64,000 nucleotides of DNA. Source: Litoreibacter ascidiaceicola (lineage in GTDB: Bacteria > Pseudomonadota > Alphaproteobacteria > Rhodobacterales > Rhodobacteraceae). The notes below the pieces were generated by a model, which saw only the letters and a program-made list of their open reading frames with translations, was not told where the DNA came from and made no database searches. The stretch spans positions 1 through 64,000 of the forward strand of contig NZ_FQUV01000001.1 of assembly GCF_900129235.1 (NCBI RefSeq), given 5' to 3'. Both the position numbers and the translations under genes were made by a program. Positions 35,599 through 44,731 of this stretch are shown one piece after another; within the stretch, counting starts at the first letter, position 1, and every line of letters begins with the position of its first letter.

Positions 35599-36780
35599 TT
35601 AACTTGGTTTGGGTCTCGTCAAGTAAGCAATATAGAACCCGTCCCCACCTTCCAGCGGTGAATATCTGCGTTCAAACGAGCAGTGCCAGCCATCATTGTC
35701 ATCACAAAACTTGGCGATTTGATCTTCGTTTTCACGCCTGAACACAGAGCATGTTGCGAAAGCCAGAACGCCATCAGGGGCCACCAGAGGTGCAGCTTCA
35801 CGCAGTATTTCCTGCTGAACGACCAGTAAATCGGCAAACGCATCGTGGGTAAGCGCCCATTTGCCTTCGGGCGACCGCCGCCAGGCACCACTCCCCGAAC
35901 ACGGGACGTCACACAACACCAGATCGAACGGTGCCGCAGTCTTGCAAGCTTCCGTTGTTAATACCTGAACCTTCAAACCCGCCCGCTTCGCGCGTGGCCC
36001 CAAATCCCGCAATCGTTGCGGATTGGCATCATGGGCAAACAACGCAGCTTTGTTTTTATCGCCATAAGCCAACACTTTACCGCCGCCGCCTGCGCAGTAA
36101 TCGAGCATTCTGTTGGCCGCTGGAAGGCCTTCGCACAAGGATTGAGAGGCCGCATCCTGCAGCTCGACCAGCCCCGAAATATACGCCGTACTCGCCGCGA
36201 TTTTTCTTGGGTTTTCAACAACTTCCAATGCAGTCTTCGCCAAATCGTGCGGGATCGCGATAACGCCGTCCTTCGCAAGCAGGCCAATGGCGTTTTTCAA
36301 AGACCATCGCGAAAGGTTAACGCGCAGGAACGTGGTAGCGCGCTCGGTCAATCCGCTTGCAATCGCCTCAGCACCAGCCCCGACAGACGTTTTCAGCTCT
36401 TCGCTCAGCCATTCCGGCATGTTGTAGACCGCTTCAACCGAGTCCCTCGGCGAGGTTGAAATCAGCGCTACTCTCTCCTCCGCCACCAACGCGGATGGGG
36501 CATGCCCCTCACCCGAGAAAAGGTCGCTAACCTCTTCAACTGACGTGCTTTTCGCAGCAGCATGGCAAATCACCAAACCGCGCCCCGTCAATTCTAACCG
36601 CGCATATGCCCCCCGCTTGCGCAGGCAGTCGAACACGATATCACGTACCGCCGCGCGATCTTTGGATCCGGCAAAGCGCGAACGCCGCGCCCAGTTGGTT
36701 AGAGCCTTCTCGGCGGCGGTGCCTGACAAATACTGGTCAAGCACCTCAATCGCCGCCGACAGGCGCGCCGCAGGGGTCAT
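35599..36780 (-). CDS. RsmB/NOL1-NOP2-sun family RNA cytosine-5 methyltransferase
   Basis: S-adenosylmethionine-dependent RNA m5C methyltransferase, likely acting on 16S rRNA like RsmB. Residues 1-70 are a helical NusB-like domain (ARRSRFAGSKDRAAVRDIVF); the catalytic part has YCAGGGGKVLAYG, then DVPCSGSGAWRRSPEGKW and LAFATCSVFRREN, giving the two Cys of the family. Length 393 is shorter than E. coli RsmB. It directly follows guaB (stop to start with no gap) and is likely its operon partner. Exact target position not provable. Confidence 0.88.
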   Translation of the reverse strand: MTPAARLSAAIEVLDQYLSGTAAEKALTNWARRSRFAGSKDRAAVRDIVFDCLRKRGAYARLELTGRGLVICHAAAKSTSVEEVSDLFSGEGHAPSALVAEERVALISTSPRDSVEAVYNMPEWLSEELKTSVGAGAEAIASGLTERATTFLRVNLSRWSLKNAIGLLAKDGVIAIPHDLAKTALEVVENPRKIAASTAYISGLVELQDAASQSLCEGLPAANRMLDYCAGGGGKVLAYGDKNKAALFAHDANPQRLRDLGPRAKRAGLKVQVLTTEACKTAAPFDLVLCDVPCSGSGAWRRSPEGKWALTHDAFADLLVVQQEILREAAPLVAPDGVLAFATCSVFRRENEDQIAKFCDDNDGWHCSFERRYSPLEGGDGFYIAYLTRPKPS

Positions 36781-38271
<1,491 letters not shown>

Positions 38272-38342
38272 TCATGGATTTCTCGGATGCGAAAGGGCAG
38301 ATTTTGTGGCAAAGGGACGCAAACACGTCCGGAGCACCAAAT

Positions 38343-38798
38343 ATGCCCTCTATTCTCGTCGATGCAGATGCCTGTCCCGTCAAAGAGGAGGTCTTCAAGG
38401 TCGCCTATCGTTTGAACACGCCCGTAACCTTGGTCGCCAACAGCTACCTGCGCACGCCGAACCATCCGCTGATCTCCATGCAGGTGGTCTCAGACGGGTT
38501 TGACGCCGCTGATGACTGGATCGCCGAAAACGCCACGCCATCCTGCGTGGTGATCACCGCCGACATCCTGCTGGCAGGTCGCTGCATCGAGGTCGGCGCC
38601 ACGGTTCTGGGGCCAACGGGCAAGCCGTTCAACTCGTCCAATATCGGTGGGGCTATTGCGACCCGCGCCATCATGGCGGACCTGCGCGCGGGGCTTGAGC
38701 AAACATCCGGACCCGCACCGTTCTCCAACAAGGACCGCTCGCAGTTTCTCAACGCGCTGGACCGCGAGTTGCAACGGCTCAAGCGCGAAGGTCTTTAG
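38343..38798 (+). CDS. yaiI: YaiI/YqxD (DUF188) family protein
   Basis: Small cytoplasmic protein with a PIN/NYN-like fold; function not established. It opens [20 protein letters not shown] and has the family segments [21 protein letters not shown] and [16 protein letters not shown]. Length 151 with the ATG at 38343, which begins exactly at the family N-terminus. It is divergent from guaB and its last four bases overlap the end of the convergent rlmE gene. Confidence 0.92.
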   Translation: MPSILVDADACPVKEEVFKVAYRLNTPVTLVANSYLRTPNHPLISMQVVSDGFDAADDWIAENATPSCVVITADILLAGRCIEVGATVLGPTGKPFNSSNIGGAIATRAIMADLRAGLEQTSGPAPFSNKDRSQFLNALDRELQRLKREGL

Positions 38799-39538
38799 AC
38801 GTCGCGCCCCTTAAACCCTTGGGCTACCACGAACTTCTCGGAACTGTCGGACCGGCTGGCACCCGGCTTGAAATTCGCCACTTTCTTGAAACGCTGTTTC
38901 AGGATGTGCTGCAACTCGCCCTCAGCGCCACCAGCCAGAACTTTGGCAACAAAAACGCCGCCCTCTTCCAGCACGTCAAAGGCAAAATAGGCCGCTGCCT
39001 CGCAGAGCGCGATGATGCGCATGTGGTCGGTTTGCTTATGTCCGCAGGACGCCGCCGCCATATCGCTCATCACGACATCAGCAGGCCCGCCAAGCCATTC
39101 CTTCACCTTGTCGTCAGCGCCTTCGTCCAGAAAATCCAGAACGTGCAACTCGCAACCTAGAATCGGCTCGACCTCTTGGATGTCGACCCCAAGCACATAA
39201 CCTTGCGCCTTGCCTACGCGGTCGCCCAACGCGTTCACACGTTTGGCGGCGATCTGGCACCATCCTCCCGGCGCACAGCCAAGGTCGACCACCCGCTTGC
39301 CCGGCGTCAGGAAGCGGTACTTGTCGTCAATCTCGGAAATCTTGAACGCAGCCCGCCCGCGCAGCCCTTCGGCTTTGGCGCGTTTGACATAAGGGTCATT
39401 CAACTGGCGTTGCAGCCACAACGTCGACGACATGGTGCGCCCGCGCGCAGATTTCACCTTCACCTTCAGGTCGCGCTGCCCGCGCCCCGAGGTGTTTCCA
39501 GCCTTACTGCCGTTTGGTCCGGTTGGTGATTTGGCCAT
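38795..39538 (-). CDS. rlmE: 23S rRNA 2'-O-ribose U2552 methyltransferase (RlmE/FtsJ)
   Basis: Methylates the 23S rRNA A-loop late in 50S assembly. A basic N-terminal extension (residues 1-35, many Lys/Arg/Gly) precedes the RrmJ domain: [23 protein letters not shown] motif [13 protein letters not shown], catalytic-region [13 protein letters not shown] and [14 protein letters not shown] with the catalytic Lys. Length 247. Downstream of ppx/gppA on the same strand, with a dispersed repeat in the 73-base gap. Confidence 0.94.
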   Translation of the reverse strand: MAKSPTGPNGSKAGNTSGRGQRDLKVKVKSARGRTMSSTLWLQRQLNDPYVKRAKAEGLRGRAAFKISEIDDKYRFLTPGKRVVDLGCAPGGWCQIAAKRVNALGDRVGKAQGYVLGVDIQEVEPILGCELHVLDFLDEGADDKVKEWLGGPADVVMSDMAAASCGHKQTDHMRIIALCEAAAYFAFDVLEEGGVFVAKVLAGGAEGELQHILKQRFKKVANFKPGASRSDSSEKFVVAQGFKGRDV

Positions 39539-39547
39539 GCTCTCAAC

Positions 39548-39583
39548 TTCATCTTGGTAAAAATATTCCCGCCGGAGGCTTCC
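39548..39583. repeat. Dispersed intergenic element, long form (copy 2)
   Basis: TTCATCTTGGTAAAAATATT then CCCGCCGGAGGCTTCC. Same element as at 28120-28156 with only a few differences. Here it lies between ppx and rlmE, inside a probable operon, without the extra hairpin arm. Confidence 0.65.
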
Positions 39584-39611
39584 CTACCCCTCCTGACGCG
39601 CAAAGGCCAGC

Positions 39612-40754
39612 TTAGTAAGGCCCTTCCTCCAACACCCCGTCACTCGACATCTGCGCATAGAGGAGTCCTTCACGTAAGCCACGATCCGCCACAGACAAGC
39701 GGTCGGTGGGCCAAACCCGCAGCAAAGCCTGCAAAATTGCCGCCCCCGACATGATCAGTGCATGTCGGTCCTTGCCGATACGCGGATCGGTGCGGCGGCC
39801 CTCAGGCCCCATATGGAGGTAGCTCTGGATTACGTGGTCGATCTGGTCCGATGTCATCCGAAGCCCATCAACCTTATTACGGTCGTAACGCTTCAACCCT
39901 AGATGGGACGCGGCCACGGTGGTTACGGTCCCCGACGTGCCGACGATCTGGAACCCCGCCCTGACCTGATCCGCGTCGATATACGGCGTGAACTCGGCCA
40001 GATTCTCCTCGAAGAACCACGACATCAACGCGAACCGCGCCCCGTCATCATTCACATCGTTGAACTGGTCGCGCAAAGTTGCAACGCCCAACGGCACCGA
40101 TATCCAGTCCACCACTTTGGCGGCCGGAAACTCGCTGTCCTTGCTGTCAAACCCCGTGTGCAGCCGCATGATTGCGCGCGGCCGATCCACTTTGGGCACA
40201 CGGCTCAGGTCGATCCACACCAACTCGGTGGAGCCACCACCAATGTCGACAACCAGCAATTGCTCGGTATTCACAGACACCAAGGGCGCGCAGGATATCA
40301 CCGCGAAGCGGGCTTCCTCCTCCGGCTTGATAATCTCCAGATCCAGCCCCGTCTCACGGGTCACCAGCTTCAGGAATTCTTCCGAATTGGTTGCGCGCCG
40401 ACAGGCCTCCGTCGCGACGAGGCGCATACGCTTCACCTCATGGTGGCGCAGTTTTTTCTGACAAATCTTCAGCGCCCCGACCGTGCGCGCCATGGAATTG
40501 CGCGACAGCTTGCCAGTGCTCTCAAGCCCCGCTCCAAGCTGCACCGATTTGGAAAAGCTGTCGACGACGTGAAACTGGCTGCCTTTGGGTTGGGCAATCA
40601 GCATCCGGCATGAATTGGTACCAAGATCCAGCGCCGCATAGAGGTCAGCCGGGTCTGGTTTGCCTGCGGGTGCAGGCTGTGTCGCGGGCCGCGCGGTCGG
40701 CACAAGGGCCGGTTTGACGAACGGGCCCGCACTGTGCGGCGGACGTTTCGCCAT
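39612..40754 (-). CDS. Ppx/GppA family phosphatase
   Basis: Exopolyphosphatase or pppGpp phosphatase of the ASKHA fold. Phosphate-binding motifs AALDLGTNSCRMLIA (about residues 39-53) and LVVDIGGGSTELV, and the conserved ATEACRRATNSEEFL, are present. The N-terminal 38 residues are Pro/Ala-rich and variable. Length 380, the short single-domain form common in alphaproteobacteria. It is followed by rlmE, a conserved pairing in this group. Which of the two substrates it uses cannot be decided. Confidence 0.9.
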   Translation of the reverse strand: MAKRPPHSAGPFVKPALVPTARPATQPAPAGKPDPADLYAALDLGTNSCRMLIAQPKGSQFHVVDSFSKSVQLGAGLESTGKLSRNSMARTVGALKICQKKLRHHEVKRMRLVATEACRRATNSEEFLKLVTRETGLDLEIIKPEEEARFAVISCAPLVSVNTEQLLVVDIGGGSTELVWIDLSRVPKVDRPRAIMRLHTGFDSKDSEFPAAKVVDWISVPLGVATLRDQFNDVNDDGARFALMSWFFEENLAEFTPYIDADQVRAGFQIVGTSGTVTTVAASHLGLKRYDRNKVDGLRMTSDQIDHVIQSYLHMGPEGRRTDPRIGKDRHALIMSGAAILQALLRVWPTDRLSVADRGLREGLLYAQMSSDGVLEEGPY

Positions 40755-41019
40755 GGCGCAGGGCCTCCTAAACTCAGGGTTACCCCCAACGTAGGAGTGC
40801 TAACGCTTTGAAGCAAGCATAGACCTTGTTCCAACCTCATAAAAACCATGAGAAATATGAGACGGGTGATAGCTGGCCCCTATTCGCAAAGCCCCTTAGC
40901 TAAGGGCGCGACGGATCAGGGTCGCTCTGCCTTGTTCAAATGTCGAAAACGCACCTCGGCTACCGCCCTCAGACGCCTAGTGTCGGTAAAACGGCGCGCA
41001 ATACGAAGGATTCGACCCC
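40755..41019. other. 265-base divergent intergenic region, nothing recognised
   Basis: Lies between ppx and the small gene heading the methyl-transfer cluster. I looked for SAM-II, S-adenosylhomocysteine and cobalamin riboswitch signatures because of the downstream metF and corrinoid genes, and saw none. A small imperfect hairpin (CCCCTTAGCTAAGGG at about 40900-40914) is the only structure noted. Confidence 0.4.
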
Positions 41020-41319
41020 ATGCCTGATGTGACAATAGTTTACTGGCGCGACATTCCTGCTCAGGTCATCGTGGGCAAAGGCCGTCGCGGCCATAAAGTC
41101 CAGCTGGAAGAACGCTTCGAGCAGGCCATCGACCGCGCGGCAATGAAAGTTGGTGCCAAGGATGCCGATGCCTATCTGGCCGATTGGCGGAAGGCTGCAC
41201 CTTACGAAGTCGATGGCGACCCTCAAGAGGTCGCAAAAGCCGAAGCGGCGCGGCTGGAGGCCGAATACGACACCGACAGGATCAAGCAGCTGATCGCGAA
41301 TGACGGCAATGCCGCCTGA
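41020..41319 (+). CDS. Small 'virulence factor' family protein upstream of metF
   Basis: 99-residue cytoplasmic protein of a conserved alphaproteobacterial family annotated only as virulence factor. It opens PDVTIVYWRDIPAQVIVGKG and has RGHKVQLEERFEQAIDRAAM and the Trp-containing YLADWRKAAPYEVDGDP. There is no evidence for virulence; the steady link of this family to metF and corrinoid methyltransferase genes suggests a role in methyl transfer or methionine synthesis. The metF start follows 31 bases after its stop, so they are probably co-transcribed. Confidence 0.8.
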   Translation: MPDVTIVYWRDIPAQVIVGKGRRGHKVQLEERFEQAIDRAAMKVGAKDADAYLADWRKAAPYEVDGDPQEVAKAEAARLEAEYDTDRIKQLIANDGNAA

Positions 41320-41350
41320 CACGATCACAACGCGCATTAGGGAGGGGCTC

Positions 41351-42274
41351 ATGGCCTTGCTGAACTTTAAACGCACCGCACCGGCTCAAGAGGTCACGGT
41401 GAACCCACAGGTGGAAACCTTCCTGAAGGATTACTCCATCGAGGTGATGCCCCGCACCGCCGAGAAGGTTGAAGACTTCCGCGAGTTGCTGCCCGAAGGC
41501 ACCCGCGTCTACATCGCGCATATCGAAGGCACGCCGATCGAGGAAATGGTCGCCACCGCCGCCCGTCTGAACCGCGACGGCTACAAGGTAATGCCGCACT
41601 TCCCTGCGCGCATCATCAAAGACAAGGCCACCCTGTCCGACTGGATTTCCCGCTATCAGGGCGAGGCTGACGTCAATCAGGCGCTGCTACTGGCCGGTGG
41701 CGTAGCGCAGCCGCACGGTGAGTTCGACAGCTCCATGCAGCTGCTGGAAACCGGTCTGTTTGGTGACTTTGACCGCCTGCACGTCGCGGGTCACCCTGAA
41801 GGCAACCGCGACATCGACCCCAAAGGCGGCATGAAGAACGTCGATGAAGCTCTTGCTTGGAAACAGAAGTTCTCGGAAACGACTGATGCCAAAATGGCAT
41901 TGGCCACGCAGTTCGCCTTTGACGCCGACCCGATTATCGCTTGGGCGAACTCCATCAAGGCGGCAGGCATCGACCTACCCGTCCATATCGGCATCGCCGG
42001 CCCTGCCAAACTGCAAACGCTGATCAAGTTCGCCATCGCCTGCGGCGTCGGCCCGTCCCTGAAAGTGCTGCAAAAGCGCGCCATGGACGTCACCAAACTG
42101 TTGTTGCCTTACGAGCCGACCGAGGTGATCAACACCCTCGCCGCGCACAAGGCTGCAAACCCCAACTTCAACATCGAATCCGTTCACTTCTTCCCGCTTG
42201 GCGGCATCAAGACCAACGCCAACTGGGCCATCGCCAATGGCGGCGCCTCCGGCGTTCCAGCAGACCAAGCATAA
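41351..42274 (+). CDS. metF: Methylenetetrahydrofolate reductase family protein
   Basis: Reduces 5,10-methylenetetrahydrofolate to 5-methyltetrahydrofolate with FAD in the cytoplasm. The TIM-barrel is recognisable from YIAHIEGTPIEEMVATAARL, YKVMPHFPARIIKD, LLLAGGVAQPHGEF, VAGHPEGN, and FAFDADPIIAWAN (the folate/FAD region). Length 307. The ATG at 41351 follows GGGAGGGG at good spacing. It is divergent from the E. coli type and belongs to the form found with corrinoid methyltransferase genes. Next gene starts 13 bases later. Confidence 0.88.
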   Translation: MALLNFKRTAPAQEVTVNPQVETFLKDYSIEVMPRTAEKVEDFRELLPEGTRVYIAHIEGTPIEEMVATAARLNRDGYKVMPHFPARIIKDKATLSDWISRYQGEADVNQALLLAGGVAQPHGEFDSSMQLLETGLFGDFDRLHVAGHPEGNRDIDPKGGMKNVDEALAWKQKFSETTDAKMALATQFAFDADPIIAWANSIKAAGIDLPVHIGIAGPAKLQTLIKFAIACGVGPSLKVLQKRAMDVTKLLLPYEPTEVINTLAAHKAANPNFNIESVHFFPLGGIKTNANWAIANGGASGVPADQA

Positions 42275-42287
42275 GAGAGATCAGTTA

Positions 42288-43370
42288 ATGACCCGCACGA
42301 TCGTCGAATCCAAAACCAAAACCGCCATTATCGGCTTTGACCAACCGTTCTGCGTGATCGGGGAGCGGATCAACCCGACAGGGCGCAAGATCCTCAACGA
42401 GGAGCTGGAAAAAGGCGACTTCTCCCGCGTCGAAGCCGATGCGATTGCCCAAACGCTGGCGGGCGCGAACATTCTCGATATCAACTCCGGCGCCGTGTTC
42501 TCCAACAAAATGGCCGAGGACCCGCGTTACGCCGACAACAACTTCGTCGAGCCGACCTTGATGAAGGAACTTGTCGAGCGTGTTCAGAAGGTTACCGACA
42601 TTCCTTTGTGCATCGACAGCTCCGTTCCCGGCGCGTTGGAAAACGGCCTTGCTGCTGCTGAAGGCCGCCCGCTGTTGAACTCCGTCACGGGTGAAGAAGA
42701 ACGTCTTGAGCTGGTCCTGCCACTGGTCAAGAAATACAATGTCCCCGTCGTGGCAATTTCCAACGACGACACCGGCATTTCCGAAGACCCCGACGTGCGT
42801 TTTGCCGTCGCTAAGAAGATCGTCGAGCGTGCCGCTGACTTCGGCATCCCCGCACATGACATCGTCGTTGACCCGCTGGTTATGCCCATCGGCGCGATGG
42901 GCACCGCGGGCTTGCAGGTTTTCACCCTTGTGCGCCGTTTGCGCGAAGAGCTGGGCGTGAACACCACCTGCGGCGCGTCCAACATCTCGTTCGGCCTGCC
43001 CAACCGTCACGGCGTTAACAATGCGTTCCTGCCAATGGCAATGGCTGCTGGCATGACATCGGCCATCATGAACCCCGTCGCCCTACCCGTCGGTCCAATC
43101 AAGATGCAGGAAAAGCTGGACGCGCTGGCGAAGGCTGGCATCATCGTTCCAGACGACATTGACCCCGAATTGCTGGCGCAACTGACGGGCCTCGGCTCCA
43201 CCAAGCCGCAACCCGGTAAGGAAATGGAGGCGATCCGGGCCGCCAACTTCCTGATGAACCAAGACCCGTCCGGCGGTGCTTGGATCAACTTCAACAAGCC
43301 CAAAAACGCAGACGGCTCTGACGCTGCCGCCCGTGGTGGCCGCGCAGGTGGGCGTCGCCGTCGGGGCTAA
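42288..43370 (+). CDS. Methyltetrahydrofolate:corrinoid methyltransferase-like protein (pterin-binding domain of split methionine synthase)
   Basis: Pterin-binding (DHPS-like) TIM barrel, matching the folate domain of MetH. Motifs: VIGERINPTGRKILNEEL, ILDINSGAVFSNKMAEDP, PLCIDSSVPGALENGLA, LLNSVTGEEERLELVLPLV, VVDPLVMPIGAMGTAG and TTCGASNISFGLPNRHGVN. Length 360 with a basic Gly/Arg tail. No homocysteine, cobalamin or activation domain is present, so it must work with separate partners. Known precedent: methionine synthase split into separate proteins in Phaeobacter. With metF upstream and the RamA-like gene nearby, it probably supplies methyl groups for methionine synthesis; catabolic demethylation is the alternative. 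Confidence 0.87.
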   Translation: MTRTIVESKTKTAIIGFDQPFCVIGERINPTGRKILNEELEKGDFSRVEADAIAQTLAGANILDINSGAVFSNKMAEDPRYADNNFVEPTLMKELVERVQKVTDIPLCIDSSVPGALENGLAAAEGRPLLNSVTGEEERLELVLPLVKKYNVPVVAISNDDTGISEDPDVRFAVAKKIVERAADFGIPAHDIVVDPLVMPIGAMGTAGLQVFTLVRRLREELGVNTTCGASNISFGLPNRHGVNNAFLPMAMAAGMTSAIMNPVALPVGPIKMQEKLDALAKAGIIVPDDIDPELLAQLTGLGSTKPQPGKEMEAIRAANFLMNQDPSGGAWINFNKPKNADGSDAAARGGRAGGRRRRG

Positions 43371-43385
43371 TCCAAGCCAAAACAA

Positions 43386-43415
43386 CAGGCAAAGCGGCAT
43401 ATTTCGCTTTGCCTG
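43386..43415 (+). terminator. Hairpin after the corrinoid methyltransferase gene
   Basis: Perfect 11-base stem CAGGCAAAGCG / CGCTTTGCCTG with an 8-base loop, 15 bases after the stop. No T-run follows, so it may end transcription only partly or stabilise the upstream message. Confidence 0.6.
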
Positions 43416-43464
43416 ACTGACAAGATGCGGCAAAACCCTGCTATTCTTTAAGGAGTTTTATCCC

Positions 43465-44607
43465 GTGTCATTTATCCGCCGTCTGAAAACAGAACTAGAA
43501 CGCCCGCGCGAGGATCGCCCCTTTGGCAGCGGCTGGCTGTCGGGTGGCGGGGCGCTGTTGGCAGGCCTTACCGCGGCGGCCATTCTTGCGGTCATGTATT
43601 TCCCAGGCCTGTTCTCGACGCCCGATCTGTCGAAGGTCGTCACCCAAGCGCATCTTCAATTGCTGCTGCAAGTGGTGCTGCTCGTCGGCTACGCCTTCGC
43701 GTTGCTATCCTTGCTCTTGTCCCGTGACAAAATCCTTGGTTGGACGGCGCTGTTCATGATCGTCATAGTCTCGCTGATCGGGACGCCGGATGACGGTTCC
43801 ACCCTGACAGCACCGCTTTATTTCGGCCTCGACTTCTTCATTCTAAACGTCGTCTTCCTCGGCTTCCTCTTCGTCCCGCTGGAACGCTATTTCCCGCAGG
43901 ACCAAAACCAGACCGTCTTCCGACCCGAATGGCAGGAGGATATGTTCTACTACCTCGTGTCCTCGCTGATGGTGCAGGTCCTGACTTTCCTGACGCTGAT
44001 GCCGTCGAACCTGATCACTGGCTATTTCAACATGAGCGGCATTCAGGAATGGATCTTCGCCCTGCCCTTCGTCGTGCAGCTTTTCCTGATCATCCTGTTC
44101 TCCGACTTCGTGCAATACTGGGTGCATCGCCTGTTCCATACCGTTCCGGCGCTATGGCGGTTCCATGCGGTTCACCATTCCGCCAAGAAGCTGGACTGGC
44201 TGGCGGGCTCGCGCATGCATTTCATTGAAATCGCCATCCTGCGCGGCTTCACTGCGATTCCGATGTTTACACTGGGCTTCGATCCGGCGGCCATTCAGGC
44301 CTATGTTCTGATCGTGTATTTCTATTCCCATTTCATCCATTCCAACATCGGCTGGAACCTGAAACCTATCGAGAGCACTTTCGCCACGCCCCGCTTCCAC
44401 CACTGGCATCACGGCGCCGAGCGCGAGGCCATCGACGTCAACTACGCCATCCACTTCCCGATCCTCGACCGCCTGTTCGGCACCTACCACATGCCCGAAG
44501 GCCGCTGGCCTCAACGCTACGGCGTGGCGGGAGAGCAGGTTCCACGTGGATTCGTGAAACAGTTCCTGCACCCGTTCACCAAAAAGAAGGTGCCCGAGGC
44601 GGAATAG
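43465..44607 (+). CDS. Sterol desaturase/fatty acid hydroxylase superfamily membrane protein
   Basis: Integral-membrane di-iron oxygenase family. About seven hydrophobic segments; the histidine clusters HRLFH, HAVHHSAKK and HHWHHG (near residues 220-320) form the expected metal-binding boxes, along with DVNYAIHFPILDRLFGTYH. Length 380. The start is GTG at 43465, supported by AAGGAG nine bases upstream. It lies between two methyl-transfer genes without obvious functional link. In bacteria such proteins hydroxylate or desaturate lipids, carotenoids or hopanoids; the substrate is unknown. Confidence 0.85.
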   Translation: MSFIRRLKTELERPREDRPFGSGWLSGGGALLAGLTAAAILAVMYFPGLFSTPDLSKVVTQAHLQLLLQVVLLVGYAFALLSLLLSRDKILGWTALFMIVIVSLIGTPDDGSTLTAPLYFGLDFFILNVVFLGFLFVPLERYFPQDQNQTVFRPEWQEDMFYYLVSSLMVQVLTFLTLMPSNLITGYFNMSGIQEWIFALPFVVQLFLIILFSDFVQYWVHRLFHTVPALWRFHAVHHSAKKLDWLAGSRMHFIEIAILRGFTAIPMFTLGFDPAAIQAYVLIVYFYSHFIHSNIGWNLKPIESTFATPRFHHWHHGAEREAIDVNYAIHFPILDRLFGTYHMPEGRWPQRYGVAGEQVPRGFVKQFLHPFTKKKVPEAE

Positions 44608-44731
44608 GCGCTGACCTGATCCCATTCATGAAAACCATGCGTATTCTTGCAAGATCAGGTCGCAGACAGCCATTGCGGACAGGGGCCGAAGCCCTACAAC
44701 TCTAAGCAGAAACAACTGCTTCGGTGTGCCC

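Noticed and set aside
40755-41019. SAM or SAH riboswitch ahead of the metF cluster
   Set aside because: None of the conserved core sequences of SAM-II or SAH elements was recognised.
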